Origin: Chamaea fasciata
Taxonomy: Eukaryota > Chordata > Aves > Passeriformes > Sylviidae
DNA length: 64,000 bases
Reading direction: 5' to 3'
Assembly (NCBI GenBank): GCA_029207755.1
Contig: JARCOQ010000173.1
Span: forward strand, 62,001-126,000
Positions 1 to 12,998 of the stretch are shown here, piece by piece. A program made the position numbers and the translations under genes. The notes below the pieces were generated by a model. That model was not told the DNA's origin, made no database searches, and was given only the letters and a program-made list of their open reading frames with translations. The stretch's first letter is position 1, and every line of letters starts with the position of its first letter.

Positions 1-3000
1 GTGGGGGTGCCCTGGCTGTCCCTAGGGTGCCCTGGCTGTCCCCTCGGTGTCCCTGGGGGTGCCATGGCTGTCCCCTCGTTGTCCCTGGGGGAACCCTGCG
101 TGTTCCCTAGGTTTCCTTGGGGGTGCCCTGGCTTTCCCCTCGGTGTCCCTGGGGCTGCCCTGTCTGTCCCCTTGGTGTCCCAGGGTTGCCCTGGGTGTCC
201 CTGGGGTGCCCTGGCTGTCCCCTAGGTGTCCCTGGGGGTGCCCTGGCTGTCCCCTTGGTGTCCCTGGGGGAGCCCTGGGTGTCCCTGGGGTGCCCTGGGG
301 GTGCCCTGCCTGTTCCCTAGGTGTCCCTTGGGGTGCCATGCCTGTCCCCTAGGTGTCCCTGGGTGTGCCCTGGCTGTCTCTAGGGTGCCCTGGCTCTCCC
401 CTTGGTGTCCCTAGGGTGCCCTGTCCGTGCCCTTGGTGTCCCTGGGGGTGCACTGGCTGTCCCCTTGGTGTCCCTAGGGTGCCCTATCTGTGCCCTTGGT
501 GTCCCTGGGGGTGCCCTGGCTGTCCCTAGGGTGACCTGGCTGTGCCCTTGGTGTCCCTGGGGGTGCCCTGGCTGTCCCTAGGGTGCCCTGGCTGTCCCCA
601 AGGTGTCCCTGGGGGTGCCATGGCTGTCCCCTCGTTGTCCCTGGGGGTACCCTGCGTGTCCCCTAGGTGTCCTTGGGGGTGCCCTGGCTGTGCCCTACGT
701 GTCGCTGGGGTGCCCTGGCTGTTCCCTAGGAGGCCCAGAGGGTGCCCTGGCTGTCCCTAGGGTGCCCTGCCTGTCCTTTACGTGTCCCTGGGGGTGCCAT
801 GCCTGTCCCCTAGGTGTCCCTGGGGGTGCCCTGCCTGTCCCCAGGGTGCCCTGGCTGTGCCCTCGGTGTCTCTGGGGGTGCCCTGGCTGTCCCTAGGGTT
901 CCCTGCCTGCCCCCTCGGTGTCCCTGGGGGTGCCATGGCTGTCCCTATGGTGCCCTGTCTGTCCCCTAGGGGTCTGTGGGGTTGCCCTGCCTGTCCCCTA
1001 GGTGTCCCTGGGGGTGCCCTCCCTGTCCCTCGGGGTGCCCTGGCTGTCCCCTAGGTGTCCCTGGGGGCGCCCAGGGTGTCCCTGGGGTGCCCTGGCTGTC
1101 CCCTACGTGTCCCTGGGGGTGCCCTGGGTGTCCCTGGGGTGCCCTGGCTGTCCCCTACGTGTCCTTGGGGGTGCCCTGGGTGTCCCTGGGGGTGCCCTTG
1201 CTGTCCCCTAGGTGTCCCTGGGGCTGCCCTGGCTGTCCCCTCGGTGTCCCTGGGGTGCCCTGGCTGTCCCCTAGGTGTCCCTGTGGGTGCCCTGGCTGTC
1301 CTTGGGGTGCTCTGGCTGTCCCCTTGGTGTCCCTGGGGGTGCCCTGGGTGTCCCTGGAGTGCACTGGGGGTGCCCTGCCTGTCCCCTAGCTGTCCCTGGG
1401 GGGGCCCTGGCCATCCCCTAGGTGTCCCTGGGGGTTCTCTGCCTGTCCCCTTCGTGTCCCTGGGGGTTCCCTGGGTGTCCCTGGAGTGCCCTGGCTGTCA
1501 CCTAAATGTCCCTGGGGGTGCCCTGGGTGTCCCTGGAGTGCCCTAGCTGTCCCCTAAATGTCCCTGGGGGTGCCCTGGCTGTCCCCTAGGTGTCCCTGTG
1601 GGGGCCCTGGCTGTCCCCTTGGTGTCCCTGGGGGGGCCCTGGCTGTCCTTGGGGTGCCCTGGCTTTCCTTGGTGTCTCAGAGGGTGCCCTGGCTGTCCCG
1701 TAGGTGTCCCTGGGGGTGCCCTGGCTGTCCCTAGGGTGCCCTGGCTGTGCCCTAGGTGTCCCTGCGGTGCCATGGCTGTCCCCTCAGTGTCCCTGAGGGT
1801 GCCCTGGGTGTCCCTGGCGTGCCCTGGCTGTCTCCTAGGTGTCCCTGGGGGTGCCATGGCTTTTCTCTAGGTGTCCCTGGGGTGCCCTGGGTGTCCCTGG
1901 CGTGCCCTGGCTGTCTCCTAGGTGTCCCTGGGAGTGCCCTGGGTGTCCCTGGGGTGCCCTGGCTGTCCCCTAGGTGTCCCTGGGGGGGCCCTGGCTGTCC
2001 CCTAGGCGTCCCTGGGGGTGCCCTGGCTGTCCCTGGGGTGCCCTGGCTGTCCCCTAGGTGTCCCTGTGGGTGCCCTGGCTGTCCCTGGGGTGCCCTGGCT
2101 GTCCCCTAGATGTCCCTGGAGGTCGCCTAGGTGTCCCTGGGGGTGCCCTCGCTGTCCCTGGGGTGCCCTGGCTGTCCCCTTGGTGTCCCTAGGGTGCCCT
2201 GTCTGTGCCCTTGGTGTCCCTGGGGGTGCCCTGGCTGTCCCTAGGGTGCCCTGGCTGTCCCCTAGGTGTCCCTGGGGGTGCCCTGCTGTCCCTCGGGGTG
2301 CCCTGTCTGTCCTCTAGGTGTCCCTGGGGTTGCCCTGGGTGTCCCTGGGGACGCCCTGGCTGTCCGCTAGGTGTCCCTGGGGGTGCCCTGGGTGTCCCTG
2401 GGGGGCCCTGGCTGTCCCCTAGGGGTCTCTGGGGGTGCCCTGCCTGTCCCCTAGGTGTCCCTGGGGGTGCCCTGGCTGTCCCCTTGGTGTCCCTAGGGTG
2501 CCCTGTCTGTGCCCTTGGTGTCCCTTGGGGTGCCCTGGCTGTCCCTAGGGTGCCCTGGCTGTGCCCTTGGTGTCCCTGGGGGTGCCGTGGCTGTCCCTAG
2601 GGTGCCCTGGCTGTCCCCTAGGTGTCCCTGGGGGTGCCATGGCTGTCCCCTCGTTGTCCCTGGGGGTACCCTGCGTGTCCCCTAGCTGTCCTTGGGGGTG
2701 CCCTGGCTTTCCCCTCGGTGTCCCTGGGGGTGCCCTGTCTGTCCCCTTGGTGTCCCAGGGTTGCCCTGGGTGTCCCTGGGGTGCCCTGGCTGTCCCCTAG
2801 GTGTCCCTGGAGGTACCCTGGCTGTCCCCTTAGTGTCCCTGGGGTGCCCTGGCTGTCCCCTTGGTGTCCCTGGGGGAGCCCTGGGTGTCCCTGGGGTGCC
2901 CTGGGGGTGCCCTGCCTGTCCCCTAGGTGTCCCTGGGGGTGCCATGCCTGTCCCCTAGGTGTCCCTGGGTGTGCCCTGGCTGTCCCTAGGGTGCCCTGGC

Positions 3001-4867
3001 TGTCCCCTAGGTGTCCCTGGGGGTGACCTGACTGTCCCCTAGGTGTCCCTGGGGGTGCCCTGGCTGTCCCCAGGGTGCCCTGGCTGTGCCCTCGGTGTCT
3101 CTGGGGGTGCCCTGGCTGTCCCCTCGGTGTCCCTGGGGGTGCCTCGGCTGTCCCTAGTGTGCCGTGGCTGTCCCCTAGGTGTCCCTGGGGGTGCCCTGGG
3201 TGTGCCTGGGGTGCCCTGGCTGTCCCCTAGGTGTCCCTGGGGGTGACCTGGGTGTCCCTGGGGATGCCCTGGCTGTCCCCTAGGTGTCCCTGGGTGTCCC
3301 TGGGGTGCCCTGGGTGTGCCCTGCCTGTCCTCTAGTTGTCCTTGGGGGTGCCCTGGCTGTCCCCTAGGTTTCCCTGGGGGTGCCCTGGCTGTCCCCTAGG
3401 TGTCCCTGGGGGTGCCCTCGCTGTCCCTGGGGTGCCCTGGCTGTCCCCTAGGTGTCCCTGGGCGTCCCCTTGGTGTCCCTGGGGGTGCCCAGGGTGTCCC
3501 TTAGGTGTCCCTGGGGGTGCCCTTGCTGTCCCCTTGGTGTCCCTGGGGGTGCCCTGGGTGTCCCTGGGGATGCCCTGGCTGTCCCCTAGGTGTCCCTGGG
3601 GGTTCCCTGCGTGTCCCCTAGGTGTCCTTGGGGGTGCCCTGGCTGTCCCTAGGGTGGCATGGCTGTGCCCTTGGTGTCCCTGGGGGTGCCCTGGCTGTCC
3701 CTAGGGTGCCATGGCTCTCCCCTAGGTGTCCGTGGGGGTGCCCTGGCTGTCCCCTAAGTGTCCCTGGGGGTGCCCTGGGTGTCCCTGGGGTGCCCTGGCT
3801 GTCCCCTAGGTGTCCCTGGGGGGGCCCTGGCTGTCCCCTAGGTGTCCCTGGGGGTGCCCTGGGTGTCCCTGGGTGTGCTCTGGAGGTCCCCTAGGTGTCC
3901 CTGGGGGTGCCCTAACTGTCCCTCGGGTGCCCTGGCTGTCCCCAAGTTGTCCCTGGTGGTGCCCTGCCTGTCCTCTCGGTGTCCCTGGGGGTGCCCTGGC
4001 TGTCCCTGGGAGTGCACAGGGTGTCCCTGGGGTTCCCTGGCTGTCCCCTAGGTGTCCCTGGGGGGGCCCTGGCTGTCCCCTAGGTGTCCCTGGGGGTGCC
4101 CTGGCTGTCCCCTACGTGTCCGTGGAGCTGCCCTGGGTGTCCCTGGGGTGCCCTGGGGGTGCCCTGGCTGACCCTGCAGTGCCCTGGCTGTCTCCTAGGT
4201 GTCCCTGGGGGGTCCCCTGGCTGTCCCCTAGGTGTCCCTGGGGGTGCCCTGGCTGTCCCTAGGGTGCCCTGGGGGTGCCCTGGCTGTCCCTGGAGTGCCC
4301 TGGCTGTCCCCTAGGTGTCCCTGGGGGTGCCCTTCCTGTCCTCTAGGTGTCCCTGGAGGTTCCCTGGCTGTCCCTCGGGTTCCCTGGCTGTCCCCTAGGT
4401 GTCCCTGGGGGTGGCTAGGGTGTCCCTGGGGTTCCCTGGCTGTCCCCTAGGTGTCCCTGGGGGGGCCCTGGGGGTCTCTGGGGGTGCACAGGCTGTCATT
4501 GGGGTTCCCTGGCTGTCCCGTACTTGTCCCTGGGTTTCCCTGGCTGTCCCCTAGGTTTCCCTGGGGGTGCCCTGAGTGTCCCTGGGCGGCCCTGGCTGTC
4601 CCCTAGGTGTCCCTGGGGGTGCCCTCGCTGTCCCTGGGGTGCCCTGGCTGTCCCCTAGGTGTCCCTGTAGGTGCCCTGGCTGTCCCCTAGGTGTCCCTGG
4701 GGGTCCCCTTGATGTCCCTGGGGGTGCCCTGGCTGTCCCCTAGGTGGCCCTGGGGGTGCCCTGGCTGTCCCTGGAGTGCCCTGGCTGTCCCCTAGGTGTC
4801 CCTGAGGGGGCCCTGGCTGTCCCCTAGGTGTCCCTGGGGGTGCCCAGGGTGTCCCTGGGGTTCCCTG
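1..4867. repeat. Left irregular minisatellite segment
   Basis: Array of the 32-bp unit with many shortened units. Parts recur elsewhere: the first ~225 bases resemble 2576-2800, and 830-1600 resembles 27070-27840, sharing marker variants such as CCATGGCTGTCCCT followed by a CTAGGGGTCT unit, GGCGCCCAGGGTG and GGCCATCCCC. No gene or non-satellite sequence is visible. Confidence 0.85.
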
Positions 4868-7503
4868 GCTGTCCCCTAGGTGTCCCTGGGGGGGCCCTGG
4901 GTGTCCCTGGGTGTGCACACGGTGTCAGTGGGGTTCCCTGGCTGTCCCGTACGTGTCCCTGGGGTTCCCTGGAGGTCCCCTAGGTGTCCCTGGGGGTGCC
5001 CTCGCTGTCCCTGGGGTGCCCTGGCTGTCACCTAGGTGTCCCTGGTGGTTCCCTTGGTGTCCCTGGGGGTGCCCAGGGTGTCCCTTAGGTGTCCCTAGGG
5101 TGCCCTGGCTGTGCCCTAGGTGTCCCTGGGGTGCCCTGTCTGTCCCGTCAGTGTCCCTGGGGGTGCCCTTGCTGTCCCTAGGGTGCCCTGGCTGTGCCCT
5201 TGGTGTCCCTGGGGGTGCCCTGGCTGTCTCCTAGGTGTCCCTGGGGGTGCCCAGGGTGTCCCTGGGCTGCCCTGGCTGTCCCCTACGTGTCCCTGGGGGT
5301 GCCCAGGGTGTCCCTGGGGATGCCCTTGCTGTCCCGTAGGTGTCCCTGGGGGTGCCCTGGGTGCCCCTTTAGTGTCCCTGGGGTGCCCTGGCTGTCCCCT
5401 AGGTGTCCCTGGGGGTGACCAGGCTGTCCTTGGGGTGCTCTGGCTGTCCCCTAGGTGTCCCTGGGGGTGCCCTGGCTGTCCCCTAGGTGTCCCTGGGTGT
5501 GCCCTGAGTGTCCCTGGACGTGCACAGGGTGTCCCTGGGGTTCCCTGGCTGTCCCCTAGGTGTCCCTGGGGGGGCCCTGGCTGTCCCCTAGGTGTCCCTG
5601 GGGTGCCCTGGGTGTCCCTGGGGGGGCCCTGGCTGTCCCCTAGGTGTCCCTGGGGGTGCCCTGGGTGTCCCTGGGGGGGCCCTGGCTGTCCCCTTGGTGT
5701 CCCTGGGGGGGCCCTTGCTGTCCCCTAGGTGTCCCTAGGTGTGCCCTGGGTGTCCCTGGGGGTGCACAGGGTGTCCCTGTGGTGCCCTGGCTGTCCCCTA
5801 GGTGTCCCTGGGGGTGCCCTGGGTGTCCCTGGGGGGGCCCTGGCTGTCCCCTAGGTGTCCCTGGGGGTGCCCTGGGTTTCCCCGGAGTGCCCTGGCTGTC
5901 CCCTAGTTGTCCCTGGGGGGGCCCTGGCTGTCCCCTAGGTGTCCCTGGGGGTGCCCTGCCTGTCCCTTAGGTGTCCGTGGGGATGCCCTGGCTGTCCTCT
6001 AGGTGTCCCTGGGGGTGCCCTGGGTGTCCCTGCGGATGCCCTGGCTGTCCCCTAGGTGTCCCTGGGGGTGTGCTGGGTGTCCCTAGGGTGCCCTGGCTGT
6101 CCCCTAGGTGTCCCTGGGGGTGCCCTGGCTGTCTCTGGAGTGCCCTGGCTGTCCCCTAGGTGTCCCTGGGGGTGCCCTGGCTGTCCCCTAGGTGTCACTG
6201 GGGGTGCCCTGGCTGTCCCTGGGGATGCCCTGGCTGTTCCCTAGGTGTCCCTGGGGGTGCCCTGGGTGTCCCTAGGGGGACCCTGGCTGTCCCCTAGGTG
6301 TCACTGGGGGTGCCCTGGCTGTCGTCTAGGTGTCCCTGGGGGTGCCCTGCGTGTCCCTGGGGTGCCCTGGCTGTCCCCTAGGTGTCCCTGGGGGTGCCCT
6401 GGCTGTCCCCTTCGTGTTCCTGGGGGTGCCCTGGGTGTCCCGGGGGTGCCCTGGCGGTCCCTAGGGTGCCCTGGCTGTCCCCTTGGTGTCCCTGGGGGTG
6501 CCCTGGATGTCCCTGAGGTGCCCTGGCTGTCTTCAAGGTGTCCCTGTGGGTGCCCAGAGTTTCCCTGAGAGTGCCCTGGCTGTCCCCTAGGGGTCTCTGG
6601 GGGTGCCCTGGCTGTCCCGTCAGTGTCCCTGGGGGAGCCCTGCCTGTCCCCTAGGTGTCTGTGGGGGTGCTCGGCCTGTCGCCTAGGTGTCCCTGGGGGT
6701 GCCCTGGGTGTCCCTGGAGTGCCCTGGCTGTCCCCTAAATGTCCCTGGGGGTGCCCTGGCTGTCCCCTAGGAGTCCCTGGGGGTGTCCTGCCTTCCCCTC
6801 GGTGTCCCTGGGGGTGCCCTGGCTTTCCCCTCGGTGTCCCTGGGGGTGCCCTGCCTGTCCCCTATGTGTCCCTGGGGGTGCCCTGGCTGTCTTTAGGGTG
6901 CCCTGGCTGTCCCCTAGGTGTCCCTGGGGGTGCACTGGGTGTCCCTGGAGTGCCCTGGCTGTCCCCTAGGTGTCCCTGGGGGTGCCCTGCTTGTCCCCTA
7001 GGTGTCCCTGGGGGTGCCCTGGCTGTCCTCTAGGTGTCCCTGGGGGTGCCCTGGGTGTCCCTGGGGATGCCCTGGCTGTCCCCTAGGTGACCCTGGCGTT
7101 GCCCTGGCTGTCTCTACGGTGCCCTGGCTGTGCCCTTGGTGTCCCTGGGGGTGCTCTGGCTGTCCCTCGGGTGCCCTGGCTGTCCCCTAGGTGTCTATGG
7201 GGGTGTCCTGGCTGTCTCTGGAGTGCCCTGGCTGTCCCCTAGGTGTCCCTGGGGGTGCCCTGGCGGTCCCCTAGGTGTCCCTGGGGTTGCCCTGGCTGTC
7301 TTCTAGGTGTCCCTGGGGGTGCCCTGTCTGTCCCCTAGGTGTCCCTGGGGGTGCCCTGGCTGTCCCTAGGGTGCCCTGGCTGTGCCTTCGGTGTCTCTGG
7401 GGGTGCCCTAGGTGTCCCTGGGGGTGACCTCGGTGTCTCTGGGGGTGCCCTGGCTGTCCCCTAGGTGTCCCTGGGGGAGCCCTGGGAGTGCCTGGGGTGC
7501 CCT
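4868..7503. repeat. ~2.6 kb higher-order repeat, copy 1
   Basis: The marker TGCACACGGTGTCAGTGGGG, found at 4914-4933, recurs 2,636 bp further on. Variant units then follow in the same order in both copies, with offsets of 2,585 bp near 6245 and 2,406 bp near 7002. This copy carries about 180 bp near 6620-6800 that the second copy lacks. The start is approximate because flanking units are similar. Confidence 0.75.
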
Positions 7504-9407
7504 GGCTGTCCCCTAGGTGTCCCTGGGGGGGCCCTGGGTGTCCCTGGGTGTGCACACGGTGTCAGTGGGGTTCCCTGGCTGTCCCGTACGTGTCCCTGGG
7601 GTTCCCTGGAGGTCCCCTAGGTGTCCCTGGGGGTGCCCTCGCTGTCCCTGGGGTGCCCTGGCTGTCACGTAGGTGTCCCTGGTGGTTCCCTTGGTGTCCC
7701 TGGGGGTGCCCAGGGTGTCCCTTAGGTGTCCCTAGGGTGCCCTGGCTGTGCCCTAGGTGTCCCTGGGGTGCCCTGTCTGTCCCGTCAGTGTCCCTGGGGG
7801 TGCCCTGGCTGTCCCTAGGGTGCCCTGGCTGTGCCCTTGGTGTCCCTGGGGGTGCCCTGGCTGTGCCCTTGGTGTCCCTGGGGGTGCCCTGGCTGTCTCC
7901 TAGGTGTCCCTGGGGGTGCCCAGGGTGTCCCTGGGCTGCCCTGGCTGTCCCCTACGTGTCCCTGGGGGTGCCCAGGGTGTCCCTGGGGGTGCCCTTGCTG
8001 TCCCGTAGGTGTCCCTGGGGGTGCCCTGGGTGTCCCCTTGGTGTCCCTGGGGTGCCCTGGCTGTCCCCTAGGTGTCCCTGGGGGTGACCAGGCTGTCCTT
8101 GGGGTGCTCTGGCTGTCCCCTAGGTGTCCCTGGGGGTGCCCTGCCTGTCCCCTAGGTGTCCCTGGGGGTGCCCTGGCTGTCCCCTAGGTGTCCCTGGGTG
8201 TGCCCTGAGAGTCCCTGGGCGTGCACAGGGTGTCCCTGATGTTCCCTGGCTGTCCCCTAGGTGTCCCTGGGGGGGCCCTGGCTGTCCCCTAGGTGTCCCT
8301 GGGGTGCCCTGGGTGTCCCTGGGGGGGCCCTGGCTGTCCCCTAGGTGTCCCTGGGGGTGCCCTGGGTGTCCCTGGGGGGGCCCTGGCTGTCCCCTTGGTG
8401 TCCCTGGGGGGGCCCTTGCTGTCCCCTAGGTGTCCCTGGGTGTGCCCTGGGTGTCCCTGGGGGTGCACAGGGTGTCCCTGTGGTTCCCTGGCTGTCCCCT
8501 AGGTGTCCCTGGGGGTGCCCTGGGTGTCCCTGGGGGTGCCCTGCCTGTCCCTTAGGTGTCCCTGGGGATGCCCTGGCTGTCCTCTAGGTGTCCCTGGAGG
8601 TGCCCTAGGTGTCCCTGCGGATGCCCTGGCTGTCCCCTAGGTGTCCCTGGGGGTGCGCTGGGTGTCCCTAGGGTGCCCTGGCTGTCCCCTAGGTGTCCCT
8701 GGGGGTGCCCTGGCTGTCTCTGGAGTGCCCTGGCTGTCCCCTAGGTGTCCCTGGGGGTGCCCTGGCTGTCCCCTAGGTGTCACTGGGGGTGCCCTGGCTG
8801 TCCCTGGGGATGCCCTGGCTGTTCCCTAGGTGTCCCTGGGGGTGCCCTGGGTGTCCCTAGGGGGACCCTGGCTGTCCACTAGGTGTCACTGGGGGTGCCC
8901 TGGCTGTCGTCTAGGTGTCCCTGGGGGTGCCCTGCGTGTCCCTGGGGTGCCCTGGCTGTCCCCTAGGTGTCCCTGGGGGTGCCCTGGCTGTCCCCTTCGT
9001 GTTCCTGGGGGTGCCCTGGGTGTCCCGGGGGTGCCCTGGCAATCCCTAGGGTGCCCTGGCTGTCCCCTAGGTGTCCCTGGGGGTGCCCTGGATGTCCCTG
9101 AGGTGCCCTGGCTGTCTTCAAGGTGTCCCTGTGGGTGCCCAGAGTTTCCCTGAGAGTGCCCTGGCTGTCCCCTAGGGGTCTCTGGGGGTGCCCTGGCTGT
9201 CCCCTAGGTGTCCCTGGGGGTGCCCTGCCTGTCCCCTATGTGTCCCTGGGGGTGCCCTGGCTGTCTTTAGGGTGCCCTGGCTGTCCCCTAGGTGTCCCTG
9301 GGGGTGCCCTGGGTGTCCCTGGAGTGCCCTGGCTGTCCCCTAGTTGTCCCTGGGGGGGCCCTGGCTGTCCCCTAGGTGTCCCTGGGGGTGCCCTGCTTGT
9401 CCCCTAG
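7504..9407. repeat. ~2.6 kb higher-order repeat, copy 2
   Basis: Second copy of the preceding unit, with the same marker units in the same order and about 180 bp less in its right half. Homology to copy 1 continues to about 9870 (7002-7190 matches 9408-9596), so its right end overlaps the next duplication. Confidence 0.7.
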
Positions 9408-11038
9408 GTGTCCCTGGGGGTGCCCTGGCTGTCCTCTAGGTGTCCCTGGGGGTGCCCTGGGTGTCCCTGGGGATGCCCTGGCTGTCCCCTAGGTGACCCT
9501 GGCGTTGCCCTGGCTGTCTCTACGGTGCCCTGGCTGTGCCCTTGGTGTCCCTGGGGGTGCTCTGGCTGTCCCTCGGGTGCCCTGGCTGTCCCCTAGGTGT
9601 CCCTGGGGGTGTCCTGGCTGTCTTTGCAGTGCCCTGGGTGTCCCCTAGGTGTCCCTGGGGGTGCCCTGGCTGTCCCCTAGGTGTCCCTGGGGTTGCCCTG
9701 GCTGTCTTCTAGGTGTCCCTGGGGGTGCCCTGGCTGTCCCCTAGGTGTCCCTGGGGGTGCCCTGGCTGTCGCTAGGGTGCCCTGGCTGTGCCTTCGGTGT
9801 CTCTGGGGGTGCCGTAGGTGTCCCTGGGGGTGACCTCGGTGTCTCTGGGGGTTCCCTGGCTGTCCCCTAGGTGTCCCTGGGGGAGCCCTGGGTGTGCCTG
9901 GGGTGCCCTGGCTGTCCCCTAGGTGTCCCTGGGGGGGCCCTGGCTGTCCCTGGGGTGCCCTGGCTGTCCCCTAGGTGGCCCTGGGGGTGCCCTGGGTGTC
10001 CCTGGGGGTGCCCTGGAGGTCCCCTAGGTGTCCCTGGGGGTGCCCTGGGTGTCCCTGGTGTGCCCTGGCTGTCCCCTAGGTGTCCCTGTGGGTGCCCAGA
10101 ATGTCCCTGGGAGTGCCCTGGCTGTCCCCTAGGGGTCTCTGGGGGTGCCCTGGCTGTCCCGTCAGTGTCCCTGGGAATGCCCTGCCTGTCCCCTAGGTGT
10201 CCCTGGGGGTCCCCTTGGTGTCCCTGGGGGTGCCCAGGGTGTTCCTTCGGTGTCCCTGGGGGTGCCCTGGCTGTCCCTGGGGTGCTCTGGATGTCCCCTT
10301 GGTGTCCCGGGGGGTGCCCTGCCTGTCCTCTCGGTGTCCCTGGGGGGGCCCTGGCTGTGCCCTCGGTGTCCCTGGGGGTGCCCTGGCTGTCCCTAGGGTG
10401 CCCTGGCTGTCCCCTAGGTGTCCCTGGGTGTGCCCTGGGTGTCCCTGGGGGTGCCCTGGCTGTCCTTGGAGTGCCCTGGCTGTCCCCTAGGTGTCCCTGG
10501 GGGTGCCCTGGCTGTCCCCTAGGTGTCCCTGGGGGTGCCCTGGCTGTCCCCTAGGTGTCCCTGGGGGTGCCCTGGCTGTCCCCTAGGTGTCCCTGGGTGT
10601 GCCCTGGCTGTCCCCTAGGTGTCCCTGGGGGTGCCCTGGGTGTCCCTGGGGGTGCCCTGGCTGTCCCCTCGGTGTCCCTGGGGCTGCCCTGGGTGTCCCT
10701 GGGGGTGCCCTCGCTGTCCCTGGGGTGCCCTGGCTCTCCCCTAGGTGGCCCTGGGGGTGCCCTGGTTGTCCCTGGGTGTGCCCTGGAGGTCCCCTAGGTG
10801 TCCTTGGGGGTGCCCTGGCTGTCCCTGGGGTGCCCTGGCTGTCCCCAAGGTGTCCCGGGGGGTGCCCTGCCTGTCCTCTCGGTGTCCCTGGGGGGGCCCT
10901 GGCTGTGCCCTCGGTGTCCCTGGGGGTGCCCTGGCTGTCCCTAGGGTGCCCTGGCTGTCCCCTAGGTGTCCCTGGGTGTGCCCTGGGTGTCCCTGGGCGT
11001 GCACAGGGTGTCCCTGGGGTTCCCTGGCTGTCCCCTAG
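9408..11038. repeat. 1,631-bp tandem duplication, copy 1
   Basis: Marker units starting at 9408, including a GTGACCCTGGCGTTGCCC variant near 9493, recur at 11039 with a constant 1,631-bp offset (9871 to 11502 also fits). The same material recurs at 17581-19400 and 24924-27000 as part of the 7.3 kb superunit. Confidence 0.7.
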
Positions 11039-12745
11039 GTGTCCCGGGATGGGCCCTGGCTGTCCCCTAGGTATCTCTGGGGGTGCACAGGGTGTCCCTG
11101 GGGATGCCCTGGCTGTCCCCTAGGTGACCCTGGCGTTGCCCTGGCTGTCCCTACGGTGCCCTGGCTGTTCCCTTGGTGTCCCTGGGGGTGCTCTGGCTGT
11201 CCCTCGGGTGCCCTGGCTGTCCCCTAGGTGTCCCTGGGGGTGTCCTGGCTGTCTCTGGAGTGCCCTGGCTGTCCCCTAGGTGTCCCTGGGGGTGCCCTGG
11301 CTGTCCTCTGGGTGTCCCTGGGGTTGCCCTGGCTGTCTTCTAGGTGTCCCGGGGGGTGCCCTGGCTGTCCCCTAGGTGTCCCTGGGGGTGCCCTGGCTGT
11401 CCCTAGGGTGCCCTGGCTGTGCCTTCGGTGTCTCTAGGGGTGCCCTAGGTGTCCCTGGGGGTGACCTCGGTGTCTCTGGGGGTGCCCTGGCTGTCCCCTA
11501 GGTGTCCCTGGGGGAGCCCTGGGTGTGCCTGGGGTGCCCTGGCTGTCCCCTAGGTGTCCCTGGGGGGGCCCTGGCTGTCCCTGGGGTGCCCTGGCTGTCC
11601 CCTAGGTGGCCCTGGGGGTGCCCTGGGTGTCCCTGGGGGTGCCCTGGAGGTCCCCTATGTGTCCCTGGGGGTGCCCTGGGTGTCCCTGGTGTGCCCTGGC
11701 TGTCCCCTAGGTGTCCCTGTGGGTGCCCAGAATGTCCCTGGGAGTGCCCTGGCTGTCCCCTAGGGGTCTCTGGGGGTGCCCTGGCTGTCCCGTCAGTGTC
11801 CCTGGGAATGCCCTGCCTGTCACCTAGGTGTCCCTGGGGGTCCCCTTGGTGTCCCTGGGGGTGCCCAGGGTGTTCCTTCGGTGTCCCTGGGGGTGCCCTG
11901 GCTGTCCCTGGGGTGCTCTGGATGTCCCCTTGGTGCCCCTGGGGGTGGCCTGGCTGTCCCTGGCGTGCCCTGGCTGTGCCCTAGGGGTCCCTGGGGTTGC
12001 CCTGGCTGTCCCTAGGGTGCCCTGGCTGTCACCTAGGTGTCCCTTGGGGTGCGCTGGTGTCTCTCGGGGTGCCCTGGCTGTCCCCTAGGTGTCCCTGGGG
12101 GTGCCCTGGCTGTCCCCTAGGTGTCCCTGGGGGTGCCCTTCCTCTCCCCTAGGTGTCCCTGGGGGTGCCCTGGCTGTCCCCTAGGTGTCCCTGGGGGTGC
12201 CCTGGGTGTCCCTGGGGGTGCCCTGGCTGTCCCCTAGGTGTCCCTGGGGGTGCCCTGGGTGTCCCTGGGGGTGCCCTCGCTGTCCCTGGGGTGCCCTGGC
12301 TCTCCCCTAGGTGGCCCTGGGGGTGCCCTGGCTGTCCCTGGGGGTGCCCTGGAGGTCCCCTAGGTGTCCTTGGGGGTGCCCTGGCTGTCCCTGGGGTGCC
12401 CTGGCTGTCCCCAAGGTGTCCCTGGGGGTGCCCTGCCTGTCCTCTCGGTGTCCCTGGGGGTGCCCTGGCTGTGCCCTCGGTGTCCCTGGGGGTGCCCTGG
12501 CTGTCCCTAGGGTGCCCTGGCTGTCCCCTAGGTGTCCCTGGGTGTGCCCTGGGTGTCCCTGGGCGTGCACAGGGTGTCCCTGGGGTTCCCTGGCTGTCCC
12601 CTAGGTTTCCCGGGATGGGCCCTGGCTGTCCCCTAGGTATCCCTGGGGCTGCACAGGGTGTCCCTGGGGTTCCCTGGCTGTCCCCTAGGTGTCTCTGGGG
12701 GGGGCCCTGGTGTCCCTGGGTTGCCCTGGCTGTCCCCTTGGTGTC
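11039..12745. repeat. 1,631-bp tandem duplication, copy 2, leading to island 1
   Basis: Second copy of the 1,631-bp segment. Its last few hundred bases (TGTCTCTGGGGGGGGCCC, then GGGTTGCCCTGGC units) form the left flank of the first island and are repeated before islands 2, 3 and 4 with small changes. Confidence 0.65.
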
Positions 12746-12904
12746 CTTGCCTGGCTCGTATCCTCGACTCCGCCTCCGGCGCCATGGTGACTCCCCTCCC
12801 AGTCTGGACCATTGTGGCCTCACCCCCTCCCCTGGGGCCATCCGACCCATCCCAGTATAGACCAGTAAGGCACCGAGTGGCCACCATGGACCCCCACACG
12901 CCTG

Positions 12905-12950
12905 CCAGTTCATCCCAGTTCATCCCAGTCCACTCTTTGTCCATCCCAGG
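12905..12950 (+). repeat. CATCCCAGT decamer repeats, island 1
   Basis: A short run of 10-bp units of the form CCAGTTCATC, degenerating at its right end into CCACTCTTTGTCCATCCCAG. Further CATCCCAGT words occur at about 12844 and 12983. From memory this decamer type is common in bird introns; I could not search for it. Confidence 0.7.
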
Positions 12951-12998
12951 TTTCTCTGGTCACCCTCCCAGTGCTCTCAGTCCATCCCAGTCCCGCAG

